Positions 35,440 through 46,506 of a stretch of DNA of 64,000 nucleotides are shown piece by piece (position 1 is the first letter of the stretch; every line of letters begins with the position of its first letter). The DNA is from Daphnia pulex. Taxonomy: Eukaryota > Arthropoda > Branchiopoda > Diplostraca > Daphniidae. The stretch covers positions 496,001 to 560,000 of the forward strand of contig NC_060017.1 in NCBI RefSeq assembly GCF_021134715.1. Reading direction: 5' to 3'. The notes beneath the pieces are model-generated. The model worked only from the letters and a program-made list of their open reading frames with translations, was not told where the DNA came from and made no database searches. Made by a program: the position numbers and the translations under genes.

Positions 35440-36679
35440 ATGGCCACTTTAAACTTTTTTCCGCTGTTGCTGGTTTGTGATATTTCTAATCTTTTCACGC
35501 ATTTATGTTGTATAAATAGTTATTGTATTATGTTAATTATGTACATGAAAATGCTGTCATATTTTTCTTTCTAATGAACCAGATCGTTTGTTGTATTGCG
35601 TCAACGATCGAGACCCATTCGGTTCCCCTCGCAGGTGACAGAGAAGCTAAAAATTTGTTGTTCGTTCCATTCCGACCGATTCTGCCCCACGCGTATGGTC
35701 TCGAATCTCGCTTTGGATACGGAAGTCGTCAGACCAATTCGCCAATCAATCCTTCAATCGGTAATCAAACTAAATCCACTTATGTGTCATGTTTGGCGTT
35801 TGAATTTGGGCAGATATCTGCGCATTTGATTCCGATTTTGTATTATAATTTGCGGTTATTATCTGCTAATTTTGAACCAATTTGTTATTATAATGGGCAA
35901 TTGCGGTTATTTGATTTGTTGTTGGAGTAGCCCAGAATGGTCTCGGCCCGTTTTTCGGTTATTTCCCTAATTTGTTGACACAGCCGTGCCCAGCCTGTGC
36001 TGAATGCGCAACTACCGAGATGCCACCCACAACCAGCCCAGCACCCATTGTGGAACCTGTCACTTGTCCTTCATTTGAAAAAATAACCAAAGGTATACGG
36101 CCTGTATAAACACAAGCATGTGCCACACTCTAATTACAACTATTATCTAACATTACTGTATATACGGACTTAATGATTTCGATTCATTTTCCGACAATTT
36201 TTTTTATTGTAAATGAAACTGACTCTGATTTTTTATTATCAACAGAATGTCCAGCAAAGCCTTTTAAAAATGTAGTGGGCAGCAACGGAACTTTCGAGTT
36301 GGACATTCCCGCGACTACAGATGACACCACTGTGGAATGTTTGCTTAAATTCATTTCGATTTATAACGATAATGTAATTGAATTCAAATGCTCAGACATA
36401 CCGGCTCAAACCAATATGCTTGTGAGTATACTTTATTATATTATTCACATAGTATCAACTCCTTTGCATGCAGGCTTTAGTATAATGGTGTAATGGTTCG
36501 CCATTTGTTTGATTTAGTTTTACACTACTGGCATGACACCAGCGCCAACCAATGGAAGGCTCGTGCAGGATACACTCTACACTTCGCCAGCAGGAGAAGT
36601 TGATTTATCCATTAATAATTATTTGGATAATAAAAAGAATCTCAAACTCGCATGCACATGGAAATCAATCAAACCATAA
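35440..36679 (+). CDS. Small secreted Cys-containing protein, unknown family
   Basis: Five exons: 35440-35472, 35583-35760, 35928-36092, 36246-36421 and 36518-36679. All phases agree and give 237 residues. Exons 1 and 2 together make a signal peptide (MATLNFFPLLLIVCCIAS). A proline/tyrosine-containing spacer follows, then a CPACAEC cluster and a Thr/Pro linker (TTEMPPTTSPAP). The C-terminal domain of about 115 residues has Cys at ECPAKPF, VECLLKF, FKCSDIP and LACTWK. It reads like a beta-sandwich, perhaps a diverged CUB-like fold, but I cannot name it. The first donor (GTTTGT) and the third acceptor (TTGGAG) are weak. A TATA box lies upstream and AATAAA near 36891. It is nested in the minus-strand locus. 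The decayed copy at 39.1-39.7 kb lines up with exons 3-5, which supports the exon model. Confidence 0.65.
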
Positions 36680-36889
36680 TAAGTAATGCAGATAAAAATA
36701 ACGCTCCTCAGCATCCGTCCTCAGCATCCGTTCTCAGCAGCGTGTTGTTCCGACTTTTTGTTTGTCGACTTATTCAAATATGCATTTTCATTATTTTTGG
36801 AGATAATTTTTTCTTTCGTCTCCTAATGAATATAAACATTGAAATATTTATCTGGGCCACGAAATTTGATGGAAAATGAATTCTTTTAA

Positions 36890-36897
36890 AATAAATA
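36890..36897 (+). terminator. Poly(A) signal of the small secreted-protein gene
   Basis: AATAAATAAATA about 210 bases past the TAA stop at 36677-36679. Confidence 0.45.
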
Positions 36898-38655
36898 AAT
36901 AACTTATCTATTAGAGCAAAGTTTAACGAGGTTTTTTAAATAAGATTTATCAGGGATAGAATCTATCTGAGGTTTTTGTATATCTATACATAGATTCACT
37001 GTTTCTGAATAGAAAAATTGAGCTGAGATACATAAATTTCCGAATTCATTCTAAACTTTCTCAATAAACAGATTCAGTTTTTTCCAGATGTTACAGACAC
37101 GTTTTGGGAACACTATATATTCTTAGAACTTATCTGTTACGACAGGTTAACACAAAAGGTATACGACGTTCCGTTCATTCAAGGGCGTAATAAGGTGGAA
37201 CCAGTTATTACGTTTCACGACGTTCGTCGAGGTCGGTCGTCGAGTACGAGAAATCGTCCTGTTGTACCGGGTCATCAACGGCATCTATGCTCTGGCCTTG
37301 GGTCCTAAAGAGCAGCTCACCGAACTGCTATTTATGGTGTTTTAGGCAACACGAACAAGAATAAGAAATGTTCGAATTCTAAAAATAGCTAATCAAGTTT
37401 TTATACTCCCCTAATCTACATAAAACTGGATTTCCAACTGAATCCTGAATCCGGATTTCGACCTTCGCTATAATTCATTTAGAAACCACGTCATCAAACT
37501 CCTTTAAACGCTAGTTGTTATGTATGTGCATTCCATTCACAGATTTTTTTTCAATATTTTTTTAATTTCTTTCTATAGACTTTACTTTGGTTTCAATGAA
37601 ACTCGACTCTAAAATCATAAATTGCATAGTCCGGGAGGCGAACAAGTCATCCTCCTTCCAAACAGCCACACTAATATTTAACATTTCCAACCCACGGACA
37701 TTTCAAAAGAAAGCTATATAGGAATGAAAATAAAGAAACACAATGGAATAACAGTAGACGACATTTCCAATGAAAACATTCAAATCACAAAAGCTGAGCC
37801 ACTCAATATAATTCAAACCGTCATGAAGGCGGATGATATGCTTATATATATAGGCAGGCTATATCCGTTACTGGCATGTTTGTGCATGCCATTGGTATAA
37901 CCTTCTGAAAAGATGATAAGCGATCGGACCAATCGCAGCCGCAAACCCATTCAAAAGGAGAGAGGGGCTGCAGCGAAACACAAATCAATGAAGGAAATCG
38001 ATATACCCGCAAACGGAGCCGATATATCTCTCAAGGGAAATGGACGAGGATGAAGTGCTCTCGGATGTGCTGGTGCCACAGAATATCTAAAATTATGTAC
38101 CGGGAGAGTTGAGCAGTAGCTATAGAGAAATAATAACAATCTACAATATTTTGCAGCATCACCTTAATCGGTCCAAGATTTTTTTTTGGTCTATTATGCG
38201 TGATACAAACACGTTTGTGTAAATTCGTCAGGAAGCCTATCGTTCATTGCACAAAGAGGAGGCCGGCATAAACACACTTGATAATAGCTTGCCCCCTTTT
38301 ACCATTAGTCAAACAAATCAGACAATTGGCTATAATATTCCTTAAAATGTTTATACTACAGACATTTTGTATGCTTACATTTGATGGAATCGCGAAAGAT
38401 TGAACAAAATGGGGCGAATTTTGAATTTATTTCGCTGCCATATAGCAGGATTGCAGCCACAACGAAAATTCTGCTTGGGCTGAAGCTAAGAAAATCTCAG
38501 CTGGGATAGACGTTTAGTAACGCAATTCAATAATACATACACATATATATGTATAGTAGGTACGAACGGAGATGGAAAATTATTAAGGGATAAATCGGAA
38601 ATTGTAAACGCATTATTACCACTTCTATAACATATAGATATAAAGGTAAACCTTG
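36898..38655. other. Stretch between the two duplicated copies
   Basis: Mostly AT-rich with no accepted gene. At about 37211-37345 a + strand frame reads REIVLLYRVINGIYALALGP, protein-like but without start, splice partner or known family. The part at about 37880-38150 is repeated at about 39770-40020. Confidence 0.4.
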
Positions 38656-40030
38656 ACCTGATGGAAGAACTCGTTTTCTTAAAAAAATAACCTTCGGTCA
38701 TCCAACTCCTGGAGACAACCGTCTAAAACAAACGTGTTTTTACACCAGGAAAAAGACCGAAGGACGAACGTGGATCATGACCGGACAAACCCACATGCAA
38801 GTTCAGCCAACTTCAAGTCTACTTTTGGCCTTTTGCTAATTATTTTAGACAGATGGAATCGCATAAGATTCATTCAAAATGTATTTATTTACAAGAAAAT
38901 ACGATGTTTGTTGTAGCCTATAATATACATTTTAAAATCCTATGCAAATCAAAAGAAACTATATGGAACCGACACTTGAATAAATTTGGCTTCGTATAAA
39001 ATATTCTTGCCCTATGTTATAGAGGTCAGCGAGCTCATAGCTGCTCATAGCAACATCTCCCAGTTATTATCTCAATAGCAGGTTTGGTAGCCCCGAGATG
39101 CCACCCACTGTGGACCCTGTCACTTGTCCGTCATTTGAAAAGTAACCAAATAAAGGTAGGAGAATACAAGCATGGCATTCTAATGAACGGTTATCTCTTA
39201 CATACGGGCAATGATTTCGATTCCTTTTCCCGCCTTTTCCGGCGATTTTTAATTGTAGAAATGAAATGACTTTGATTTATTCGACTTCATTATCAACAGG
39301 TTGTCCAGTAGGTTAGAACCTTTTTCAAATGTAGTAGGCACCAACGGAACTTTCGAGTAGGACATTCCCGCGACCTCAGGAACCATTAATTATGAAATTA
39401 TCCAATGTAAGATTAACTTAATTTCGATTCATGGAGATAACAAAATGGCAAAATGGAAATCAATAATGTGAAAACATATCGACTCAAACCAATAATGCCC
39501 TCGTGAGTATACTAAATGTTAGATTCACATAGCAACTTCTTTGCATGTGCAGTAATGGTTCGCCTTTTATTTGATTTAGTTTGCCACTGACATGACACCC
39601 CAGCCAACCGACGGAAGGCTCGTGCAGGGTACACTCTATACACTTCGCCGAAATTCATTTAACCATTGATAATTATTTGGATGATGCGAAGAATGTCAAT
39701 TGGAATTCTGCCATGTGGAACAAATACTTTTGACGACATTTCAATTGCCATGATTGTATAACCGCAGTATAATCTTCTGATAAAAGATGATAAACGATCC
39801 GACCAATCGCGGCCGTATGTCCATTCAAAAGGAGAGAGAGGATGCAGTGAAACACAAATCAATGAATGAAATCGATACACCCGCAAACGGACCCAAACGG
39901 AGCCGATATACCTCTCAATGGAAATGGACGAGGATGTTGGTATATGTGCTAGGGCGACGGAATAACATTATTTTGTACCGGAAGAGTTGAACAGTAGAGA
40001 AAATGATAACAATAAAAAATATTTTGCTTG
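38656..40030 (+). repeat. Second unit of a tandem segmental duplication
   Basis: Blocks in the same order as 34.7-38.15 kb: the CCTGATGGAAGAACTCG block (38656, as 34707), GACGAACGTGGATCA (as near 34810), exon-like blocks (39090-39690, as 36020-36660) and the block around GAAACACAAATCAATGAA (as near 37974). The second unit is shorter because it lacks exons 1-2 and about 1 kb after exon 5. Confidence 0.8.
39090..39690 (+). pseudogene. Decayed tandem copy of the small secreted-protein gene
   Basis: Matches exons 3-5 of the gene at 35440-36679, including GAGATGCCACCCAC, CAACGGAACTTTCGAGT and GGAAGGCTCGTGCAGG. It has in-frame stops (TAA after TTTGAAAAG, TAG within the next exon where the live copy has Leu), small indels, and no signal-peptide exons or TATA box. 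It cannot make the protein. Confidence 0.8.
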
Positions 40031-40919
40031 CGTAAACTAACGCAGGCATAGGCCCTATTATATATGGATACTATACAGGTGTGAAATTGAACTGTATGCT
40101 ATTAATATGCGCATTTACGTGCATGCTGGGTTCTTTTTTCACCCGACCTAATTTAATCTGGGCAGGAGAATAGAAGACATTCGATCTTGTCATCCAGTAC
40201 CCGCCCAAATCCTGTCCGTATTCGATCTGTACGTATAGGCTATATTCCTTTTGAACGGGCTCCAAATTGGCGACCATCCAATAAAATGACTAATGCTTGT
40301 TTTTATTTATATTCCAATTCAATTGAGCAAAGAATTGGGAGCAGTCACTCCTTTTCTTTCTTTTTTTTTCACTTTTTTAAGGCGCAAAAAGTCCCCTTTT
40401 ATTTTTTCCCATCAAGATTTCATACGTACATGCGCAAATATTGGTACACCCTGTACATTGTACAATCACGTCCTGTAGGCTCCGGCGATGATCTAGAGAC
40501 GATCAATTATAATGTGAAGGACTTGTCCATCTAAAGCAAAACGTGACTTGACTCGGATTTAGACGCGGCCAGACGTCGACGTCTTTCTCTCATCACCAAT
40601 AGCGACCAATACCAAGTGAAAAGAACTTTTCGCCTTTGTACTCGTTGATCTCCATATAGGGGGTCCTCTTCTTTAAGAATAGCACACATTGTAGGAGACG
40701 AGTCGATATCAAGTGAAGACCGTATTCACCCTACGCTAGACGCCTTCAGTTCCATGTATGATCGATCTGACCGTAGCTAGATGTCTCTGGCTGTGTATTA
40801 CTATTTTTTAAGAAGAACTCTATCCGCTGAAACAGTATACCGCCCAACAGTTAAGTAATGCTGATGCTGCTGCGACAACGAAATGAATAATATAATCGTG
40901 AAATTGATTGGCTACTTAC

Positions 40920-41077
40920 TGATGCTGTCAGCGTTGGAGCTCATCTTGAGTCCGATGCCGACCATCAAAACGGCAAGGACGAACAGCGTCGCCCCGACGA
41001 TCCCGAAGATAAACGTCAGCCGTCTCTTGCGCTCGTCGTCTTCTTCATCGGACTCGGTCCCTCCGTCTTCTCCGAAA
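40920..41077 (-). CDS. Module A, exon 2: basic cluster and membrane helix
   Basis: Acceptor ATGTGACAG before 41077; starts in phase 2, matching the donor of exon A1 (AG|T gives Ser). Encodes FGEDGGTESDEEDDERKRRL, then a helix (TFIFGIVGATLFVLAVLMVG) and IGLKMSSNADSI. Donor A|GTAAGTAGC at 40920/40919, phase 1 like modules B, C and D, but the split base is A, so the junction codon becomes Met rather than Val. Unlike B-D, module A keeps its helix in a separate exon from the cytoplasmic region, perhaps the older arrangement (inference). Confidence 0.75.
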
Positions 41078-42480
41078 CTGTCACATACGAATCAATGCAG
41101 AATCCAGTTATTCACCAATGAGAACAGTCAAATGCGGCTAATTCTATTTGATTCATAAATAACGCACTGTACTTTTCCCAGGCATCTCAGCGAGCCATGA
41201 CATATGCAGCAGTGGCTCAACAAAGTTTAATCCACACCAGCAATGATTTAGCAATTCAACTTTTGTGTTGAATTTCGGATGTGAGATTCACGCATAAATC
41301 ACGAACAATAGGAAATGAGCGTAACGGTTAAAAACTTTAAGCGGAGAAAGCAAAACAACGACAAAGCTTGACGGTGATAAGTTTTTGACCAAACGGCAGG
41401 AGCGAAAAATTCGATTGCAGCCATTCTCTCACGCTCTTATACCTATTCACCCCATACCAATTAAGTATCCCACGGTCGTCGTGACCATCTCTACTTTAAA
41501 CTGACGCTCCTGTTCAACTTCTTCAATTGATATGCTACATTCAATTAGTGATGTGGAGAAACTTTGATCTGCCCTTTCATCTCAACTCGGAGAATTTCCT
41601 CAAAAAAATCAGCGAAGTGAATAACTTATCTCGAATAAGAGCCTTTGATGATTTTCTCATTCCGTTCGGAAGCGGAAAAATCGCCCGTCGAAAACGCATC
41701 ATTAAAGAAAATTTCCTATTATTAAAGAACCGTAAAGAACACAACACAAAGAACCATAGACCGTTCTCCTTTCCCTTTTCAGTTCAATTGTTCCATCGAA
41801 TCCCTTTTGTTCAATTAAACTGGTGCTGAATATTTCATCGTAGATCATTTTCTCCGCCAGCAAGCATATCTTGAATATTGACGGTAATACTTGGAAGCTT
41901 GCTGCTGATATTTTATTAAGACTTCCCAATAAGACTTCTGTCTGATTATATACCTGGCCCACCCCAATTCTAGATTGAATTCGTCAGATTCCGATCCGCT
42001 TTTTTAATGCCAGGTATAACTTATTATTGTCATTCGATGTACCGTCAACGAATTATTTTTCAAGCGCTACACAGCCGCCAGCGTAATTAAATTTTGACGA
42101 TTGGGACGATTATGCTCTGGAATCAATACATGAGGCATTGAGACGATTATTAGAATATCAATACGCAATTGACTATGCTGCGCCCTGGATGATGGCATTC
42201 CTAAGATGATCAATCCATATGATTGCGCTATGTTATACCGTTGAATGCTGTTGGGAGACAACATCTGGTGGTTGCATGCCAAAGCAATGTCCTACGACGC
42301 GAGACGGCATTGTTGTCAGGGGGACGTGACTTTTCATGACGTATAACTGTGAGTGCTCATTCAGAGTATCATTAACCTATAAATAATACTAGAGCTTACA
42401 TACACGGCTGATCCTCCTGATTTGAAATCATCAAAATCGATAGCATAATATATGCGCCCGAAAATCGAATGGTAGGTTAC
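41078..42480. other. Intron between the two exons of module A
   Basis: 1.4-kb intron; no gene recognised on either strand. Confidence 0.6.
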
Positions 42481-43007
42481 CTGAGTTGTTTGGACAGTGC
42501 TGCTGGTTTCTCCAACGGTATGCCGGCCTGATTTGTCTTCTTCTTGATTGGTTGTTGCCCGACGTTGCCTAGCTGCGATTGCACTGACGCTTTTGATGAT
42601 CTTCTCTCTTGCTGCTTCAGTTTATTGCGCAATAAACCTCCAGCCGAAGTGTCACCGTTGGTGGCCAGCGAACTGCTGCTGCTACTACCAGCCGCACTTT
42701 TCTTGCGATTCGAATTATTTGACTGGGCGGCAGACGACGATGAGCGACGCACGGCTTGAACCGAGCCGGCCGACGCCACTGACGGTGTTGTTGATTTCGT
42801 CGACGGACGTTTGCCTCCTGCCGTCGTGCCGCTGCCGAGTGTCGATCCAGTTGATGCCGACCGCCGACGACGTGGCGGATGTTGTTGTCCCGTCACCGCA
42901 ACAACAGGAGAAGCAGCAACAGCGTCAATCTTGAGCTCCTGACGTCCGTTAGCCTCGCCAAGTGCCGGCGATGAGTCGGTCTGTTGAGCAACGGCGGATG
43001 ATTTCAT
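42481..43007 (-). CDS. Module A, exon 1: alternative first coding exon
   Basis: ATG 43007-43005 in a strong context (GGCCACAATGA) opens 175 codons plus two bases. The protein is Ser/Ala/Gln/Lys-rich with no recognised domain; it contains PRRRRSAST, RRSSSSAA and QERRSSKAS stretches, which look like basophilic kinase sites (inference). Donor AG|GTAACC at 42481/42480, phase 2, joining exon A2. Together they give 228 codons before the common tail, the shortest isoform (about 297 residues). Its promoter would be the most distal of the locus; a TATATA-like motif lies about 280 bases upstream near 43290 but is not compelling. Confidence 0.75.
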
Positions 43008-45675
43008 TGTGGCCACGTGAGAGAGAATTAAGCGCACTCAGCTATCAAATTGACCGACGTGGGTGGTGAGAGGAGGATGAGCGTGACTCGTGATGCAACA
43101 CACACAAGAAACAACACAAGAACAGCGGCCGCGAGGAGCTGAATAGGTCAGAAGCAGATCAAGTCCTGAGGATTACTGCCGGTGGTGCCGTGGAGCGCCA
43201 ACTGGCTCCTGGGTTTCCCTGACTAACTGCGCTGTGCTGCTCCTGTTTCTATTCCCAATATCAGCACGTTGCATCTGCACGCAGCAGCATGTATATATAA
43301 TGGCGAAAGAAGCAGCAGCAGCCGATTCTCCTCCACCGCCACACACACATCGTACGTAGTATCTGTACGTTATAGGTCTCGCAAACAAGGATGACGCCCC
43401 TAGTGCCGCCCGTGCACACCTTTTTCAAATCTTCAATCCCACAGGCCGGTATGTACTGTATAGCGCCTAGCTTCTTCTCTTTCCCAACGAGCGGATGGCA
43501 GTCACAGTCTGTGTGTGAGTTATACACGCAGCCAGCAGCAGCCATGTCCTCATTGTTTATGTGGAGTAGACGAACAAAAAAAAGGGGGGGGTGAGGACAT
43601 TAAGGGGAGGCAACAATAGATTTCTTGTGGCACGAATCGATGGATTCACGCCATCTGTGCGGTATTTCGTCCCCGCCGCTCTAAAGCTCTTTGCCTTGAC
43701 GACGCCAAGCCCAACGGCTGTTGATGGCTTCGCATCAGGTATATTGTCTCTCTTCTTAGACGAGCTGCTGCTGCTGGTGGTGGTGGTGGTGGCTAATAGG
43801 TCCGTCCTAAGGCGCAGTGTCTGCGGGCAATGAAATTGCGCCGTGGCGCAAAAGAAAAGACGGAGAGACACAAAGGGCTCAGCAAAGAAGAACGAAAGAG
43901 TCACAACAAGTCTGGCATCACTCGTTTGAGTGTTTATGGTCGAAAGGAGGAAAGAAGAAGCTCTAAGGGAGGAGGAGCGCAGTTGGAAATATATCCACCC
44001 CGGGTGCTGTATAGTCGATACAAACAAAACAAAGTCTTCTTACTATATATGTTGTTGCCTCTGCTGATGTTGCTGCGCCGCTGGATGCTGCTGCAGCGCA
44101 GAGAAGACTTTGCAATAAGCTCCAGGTTCTCTCCTCTTCGCTCCTGGCAAAAGGGAAACAATACCGGCCCCCTTTTTTCTTCTTCTCTTTCCGACGGCGT
44201 TTATTTGTCTGGAAGTAAAGCGAAACACACACAAATACGGCAAACCAAAGTTCAATTAGATATATACAACTATACACTGCAATCCAACTAGAATACTTTT
44301 GATATATATAAACAAAGGCTTGAGGCTCTTGTTGCCGAGATGTGATATTTCTATGTGTGTTTATATCTCATTGGATGTTCCATGCAGCCACAACTGCACT
44401 GGCAACAAGCGAGCGCAAAGAAAAGTGGCTGCCGTGAGTCAACAACCACCGCGCAGCTCTTTCTTCTTCCGTACGCATGCTGCTGCTGGATCATATCCAG
44501 CCAAACATTGTACAAACCTGTACAGCTGGGCGAGTAGGTGTGTACGTACCTATTAATAAGGAACCGGGAGCAACAGCATCAAACAATAACCATTCGCTGA
44601 CGGATGTGACATTCTGCGAGTAAACGAAACGAAGCGGGAACCCGCGGGAACCCGTCGCCTTTCAAACGAGAGAAGCCCCAGCCGGGCGTCCTGGCCCAGC
44701 CAAAATAGTCTTGGACTATTATTATTAAAAAACATTTGTGTTGCCTTTCCCATCGAGCGATGGCTTGTGAAGCCAACGTGCAACGCAAACAAACGGAGCG
44801 GGGAAATGTATAGACTCGAAACTGCAGGTCCACGTGACGCGACGAAAGCCCGTCGACATCGACTGAGAATTACTTGAGAATTACTAAGGACAAATAACAA
44901 GCACCGCTGCTGGGCAGCTGATGCCCGTTGACAGATCCCGATCATCTCTCTTCGTCAGTCTCCTATATGGAGGCGATAAGAGCAGCTAGCAGGTTAGATT
45001 CACCAACCAGAATAGACGACACAGTCTACACAATAGGACACGTCACCGTCCAGCGCATGTTTTTGATATACACAAAGGTGAGTAAGAGCTTTTCTATGTT
45101 GCAAGCCAAATATACGTCTCGTCTGATACGCCGTATATACCGTGATTCGTGGTTTTCCCAAGGATTTTACCTGTAACACAAAGCCATATGACTGTAGTTT
45201 ACTTAGAACTTACTTAATCGCCGTATACGCTTATAACATATTCTGGCTAAATACTGTTATATCGTCAGTGTCGTGCTCGTCCTAGATGCTGGATTCTTAA
45301 TTCTCTCCGTTCACTGCGGAAGTGGCATGAGCTAAATCCTGCACTGGTGGAATAACATGATGGATAATTAATTATGTATACGAGTAATACGACGAGAGAC
45401 ATCGTTTCTATTTTCATATCCACAGAATATTTTGACAGAGTTCCTGGTATGAATAATCTATATTATTTTGGAATGACAGATAATGTATCCTATGACTGTG
45501 TAATTACTTCTGTACTAAAATATAGGTTTTAACGAACTACGAATGCAGTTTCTCATGCGCCAAGGATTTGCTTATTCATCGGCTGCTTCAGTGTAATTAC
45601 AAATGCCAAACTTATTTTTTCGGTCGGAATAGCAAACAAGTAGAGCGGCAATCCATCCAAATACAACGTGAATTT
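43008..45675. other. Intergenic stretch upstream of module A
   Basis: No supported gene. CAG/CTG- and CT-rich sequence with several overlapping short frames on both strands, none with splice partners or domains. Probably the distal promoter region of the membrane-protein locus. Confidence 0.45.
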
Positions 45676-45681
45676 TTTATT
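45676..45681 (-). terminator. Poly(A) signal of the DxNxDG secreted-protein gene
   Basis: AATAAA on the minus strand about 75 bases past the TAA stop at 45759-45757. Confidence 0.5.
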
Positions 45682-45756
45682 TGACAAAAGAATTTCGAAA
45701 GAGAATATGCAACAATTTCAACATTATAATGTGAGGATCGCGAGATTCAGATCAAT

Positions 45757-46429
45757 TTAACCCAAGAATCCGTTGGCAAAAGGGTAAGCTTGACCAAAGT
45801 ATCCAGGGTATCCGGTGAAAGGAGCGGTGTAAGGAGTGACGAATCGGGAACCAGTGAAGGGAGCAACTGGGGTAGTGTAGGTAGGAAATGGGGCAGGGTA
45901 AACGGCGTTATCGGGCTGTCCGTCCTGGTTCAAGTCAACGCTACTGTAAGCGAAATCGTTGAGGAACTCGGAGGGTTTGTGGACGGCAACTTGGCGTTTA
46001 GCGCGGGTGGTCTTGGCGGGAGCGGCGTTGGCGACGACGGCGGTCGCAGCCTGGGCGAATGGGTAGGTGAACGGAGCCTGGGCAAATGGGTAAGTGAACG
46101 GAGCGCCGTAAGGGTAGGGGAATCCAGTGCGGTAGTTCAAACCGGTGTAGGGGTAGTAGTTGGGCAACAGAGCGGGAGCTGTGGGGTAGACTGGGACATC
46201 AGGTTGGCCGTCCTGGTTCAAATCAACGCTCTTCGAGTACAAGTCACTCAGAAATTGAGAGTGGTATAGAGACGACCCTGGGCTAACGTATTGGGCGGAG
46301 GCGCAAGCCAAGAAGAAGCTGATGATCTGTCAATCAAATTGAAATGGATCAGTTAAATTGATTTGCAGAATATGGGAGTGTTGACAAGATTTGAATAGAG
46401 ACAAAACAAGAACTTACCAAGAATTTCAT
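45757..46429 (-). CDS. Secreted Tyr/Pro-rich protein with two DxNxDGxxD loops
   Basis: Exon 1 (46418-46429) encodes only MKFL; exon 2 (45757-46326) completes the signal peptide (IISFFLACASAQ) and the rest, 193 residues in all. A first exon of a few signal-peptide codons is typical of arthropod cuticle-type genes. Two copies of SVDLNQDGQPD lie near residues 31 and 121, each after a short helix-like stretch (FLSDLYSK, FLNDFAYS). D-x-N-x-D-G-x-x-D is the spacing of EF-hand/dockerin-type calcium loops, so calcium binding is plausible but inferred. Between them lie Tyr/Pro/Phe-rich repeats (APFTYPFAQ twice) and a dibasic site TRAKRQ that could be cut by a furin-like protease, leaving one loop on each half. 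A TATA box lies at 46499-46506. Likely a structural extracellular or cuticular protein; no family recognised. Confidence 0.8.
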
Positions 46430-46498
46430 GTTGTGGGATAATGCTTGTACTGGACAGACGTTGTTGTGAACAAGTGAAGAGTTAGGAGTTGGTTCCTT

Positions 46499-46506
46499 CT
46501 TTTATA
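46499..46506 (-). promoter_or_regulatory. TATA box of the DxNxDG secreted-protein gene
   Basis: TATAAAAG on the minus strand about 70 bases above the ATG at 46429. Confidence 0.65.

Larger units (their letters stand above)
4593..43007 (-). other. Whole locus: four alternative 5' coding modules sharing one tail exon
   Basis: Four minus-strand coding modules lie in tandem: A (42481-43007 plus 40920-41077), B (27523-28960), C (19620-20994) and D (8522-9554). Each starts with its own ATG, has a Ser/Gln/Gly/Pro-rich hydrophilic region of about 190-450 residues, then an Arg/Lys cluster, one hydrophobic helix of about 20-22 residues and a short end such as IDDLG. Each stops at a GT donor in phase 1. 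The only strong phase-1 acceptor downstream that gives a sensible continuation is at 4801. Predicted isoforms are about 297 (A), 548 (B), 527 (C) and 413 (D) residues. The positive-inside rule suggests a type II protein: long variable cytoplasmic N-terminus, one helix, and a short common outside tail. I do not recognise the family. The four modules as coding units are well supported; their splicing to the common exon is inferred from phase and sequence only. Confidence 0.7.

Noticed and set aside
43557..44027. 156-codon minus-strand frame upstream of module A
   Set aside because: Low-complexity Ser/Thr runs from microsatellite-like DNA, no ATG-supported gene model, and overlapping frames on the + strand.
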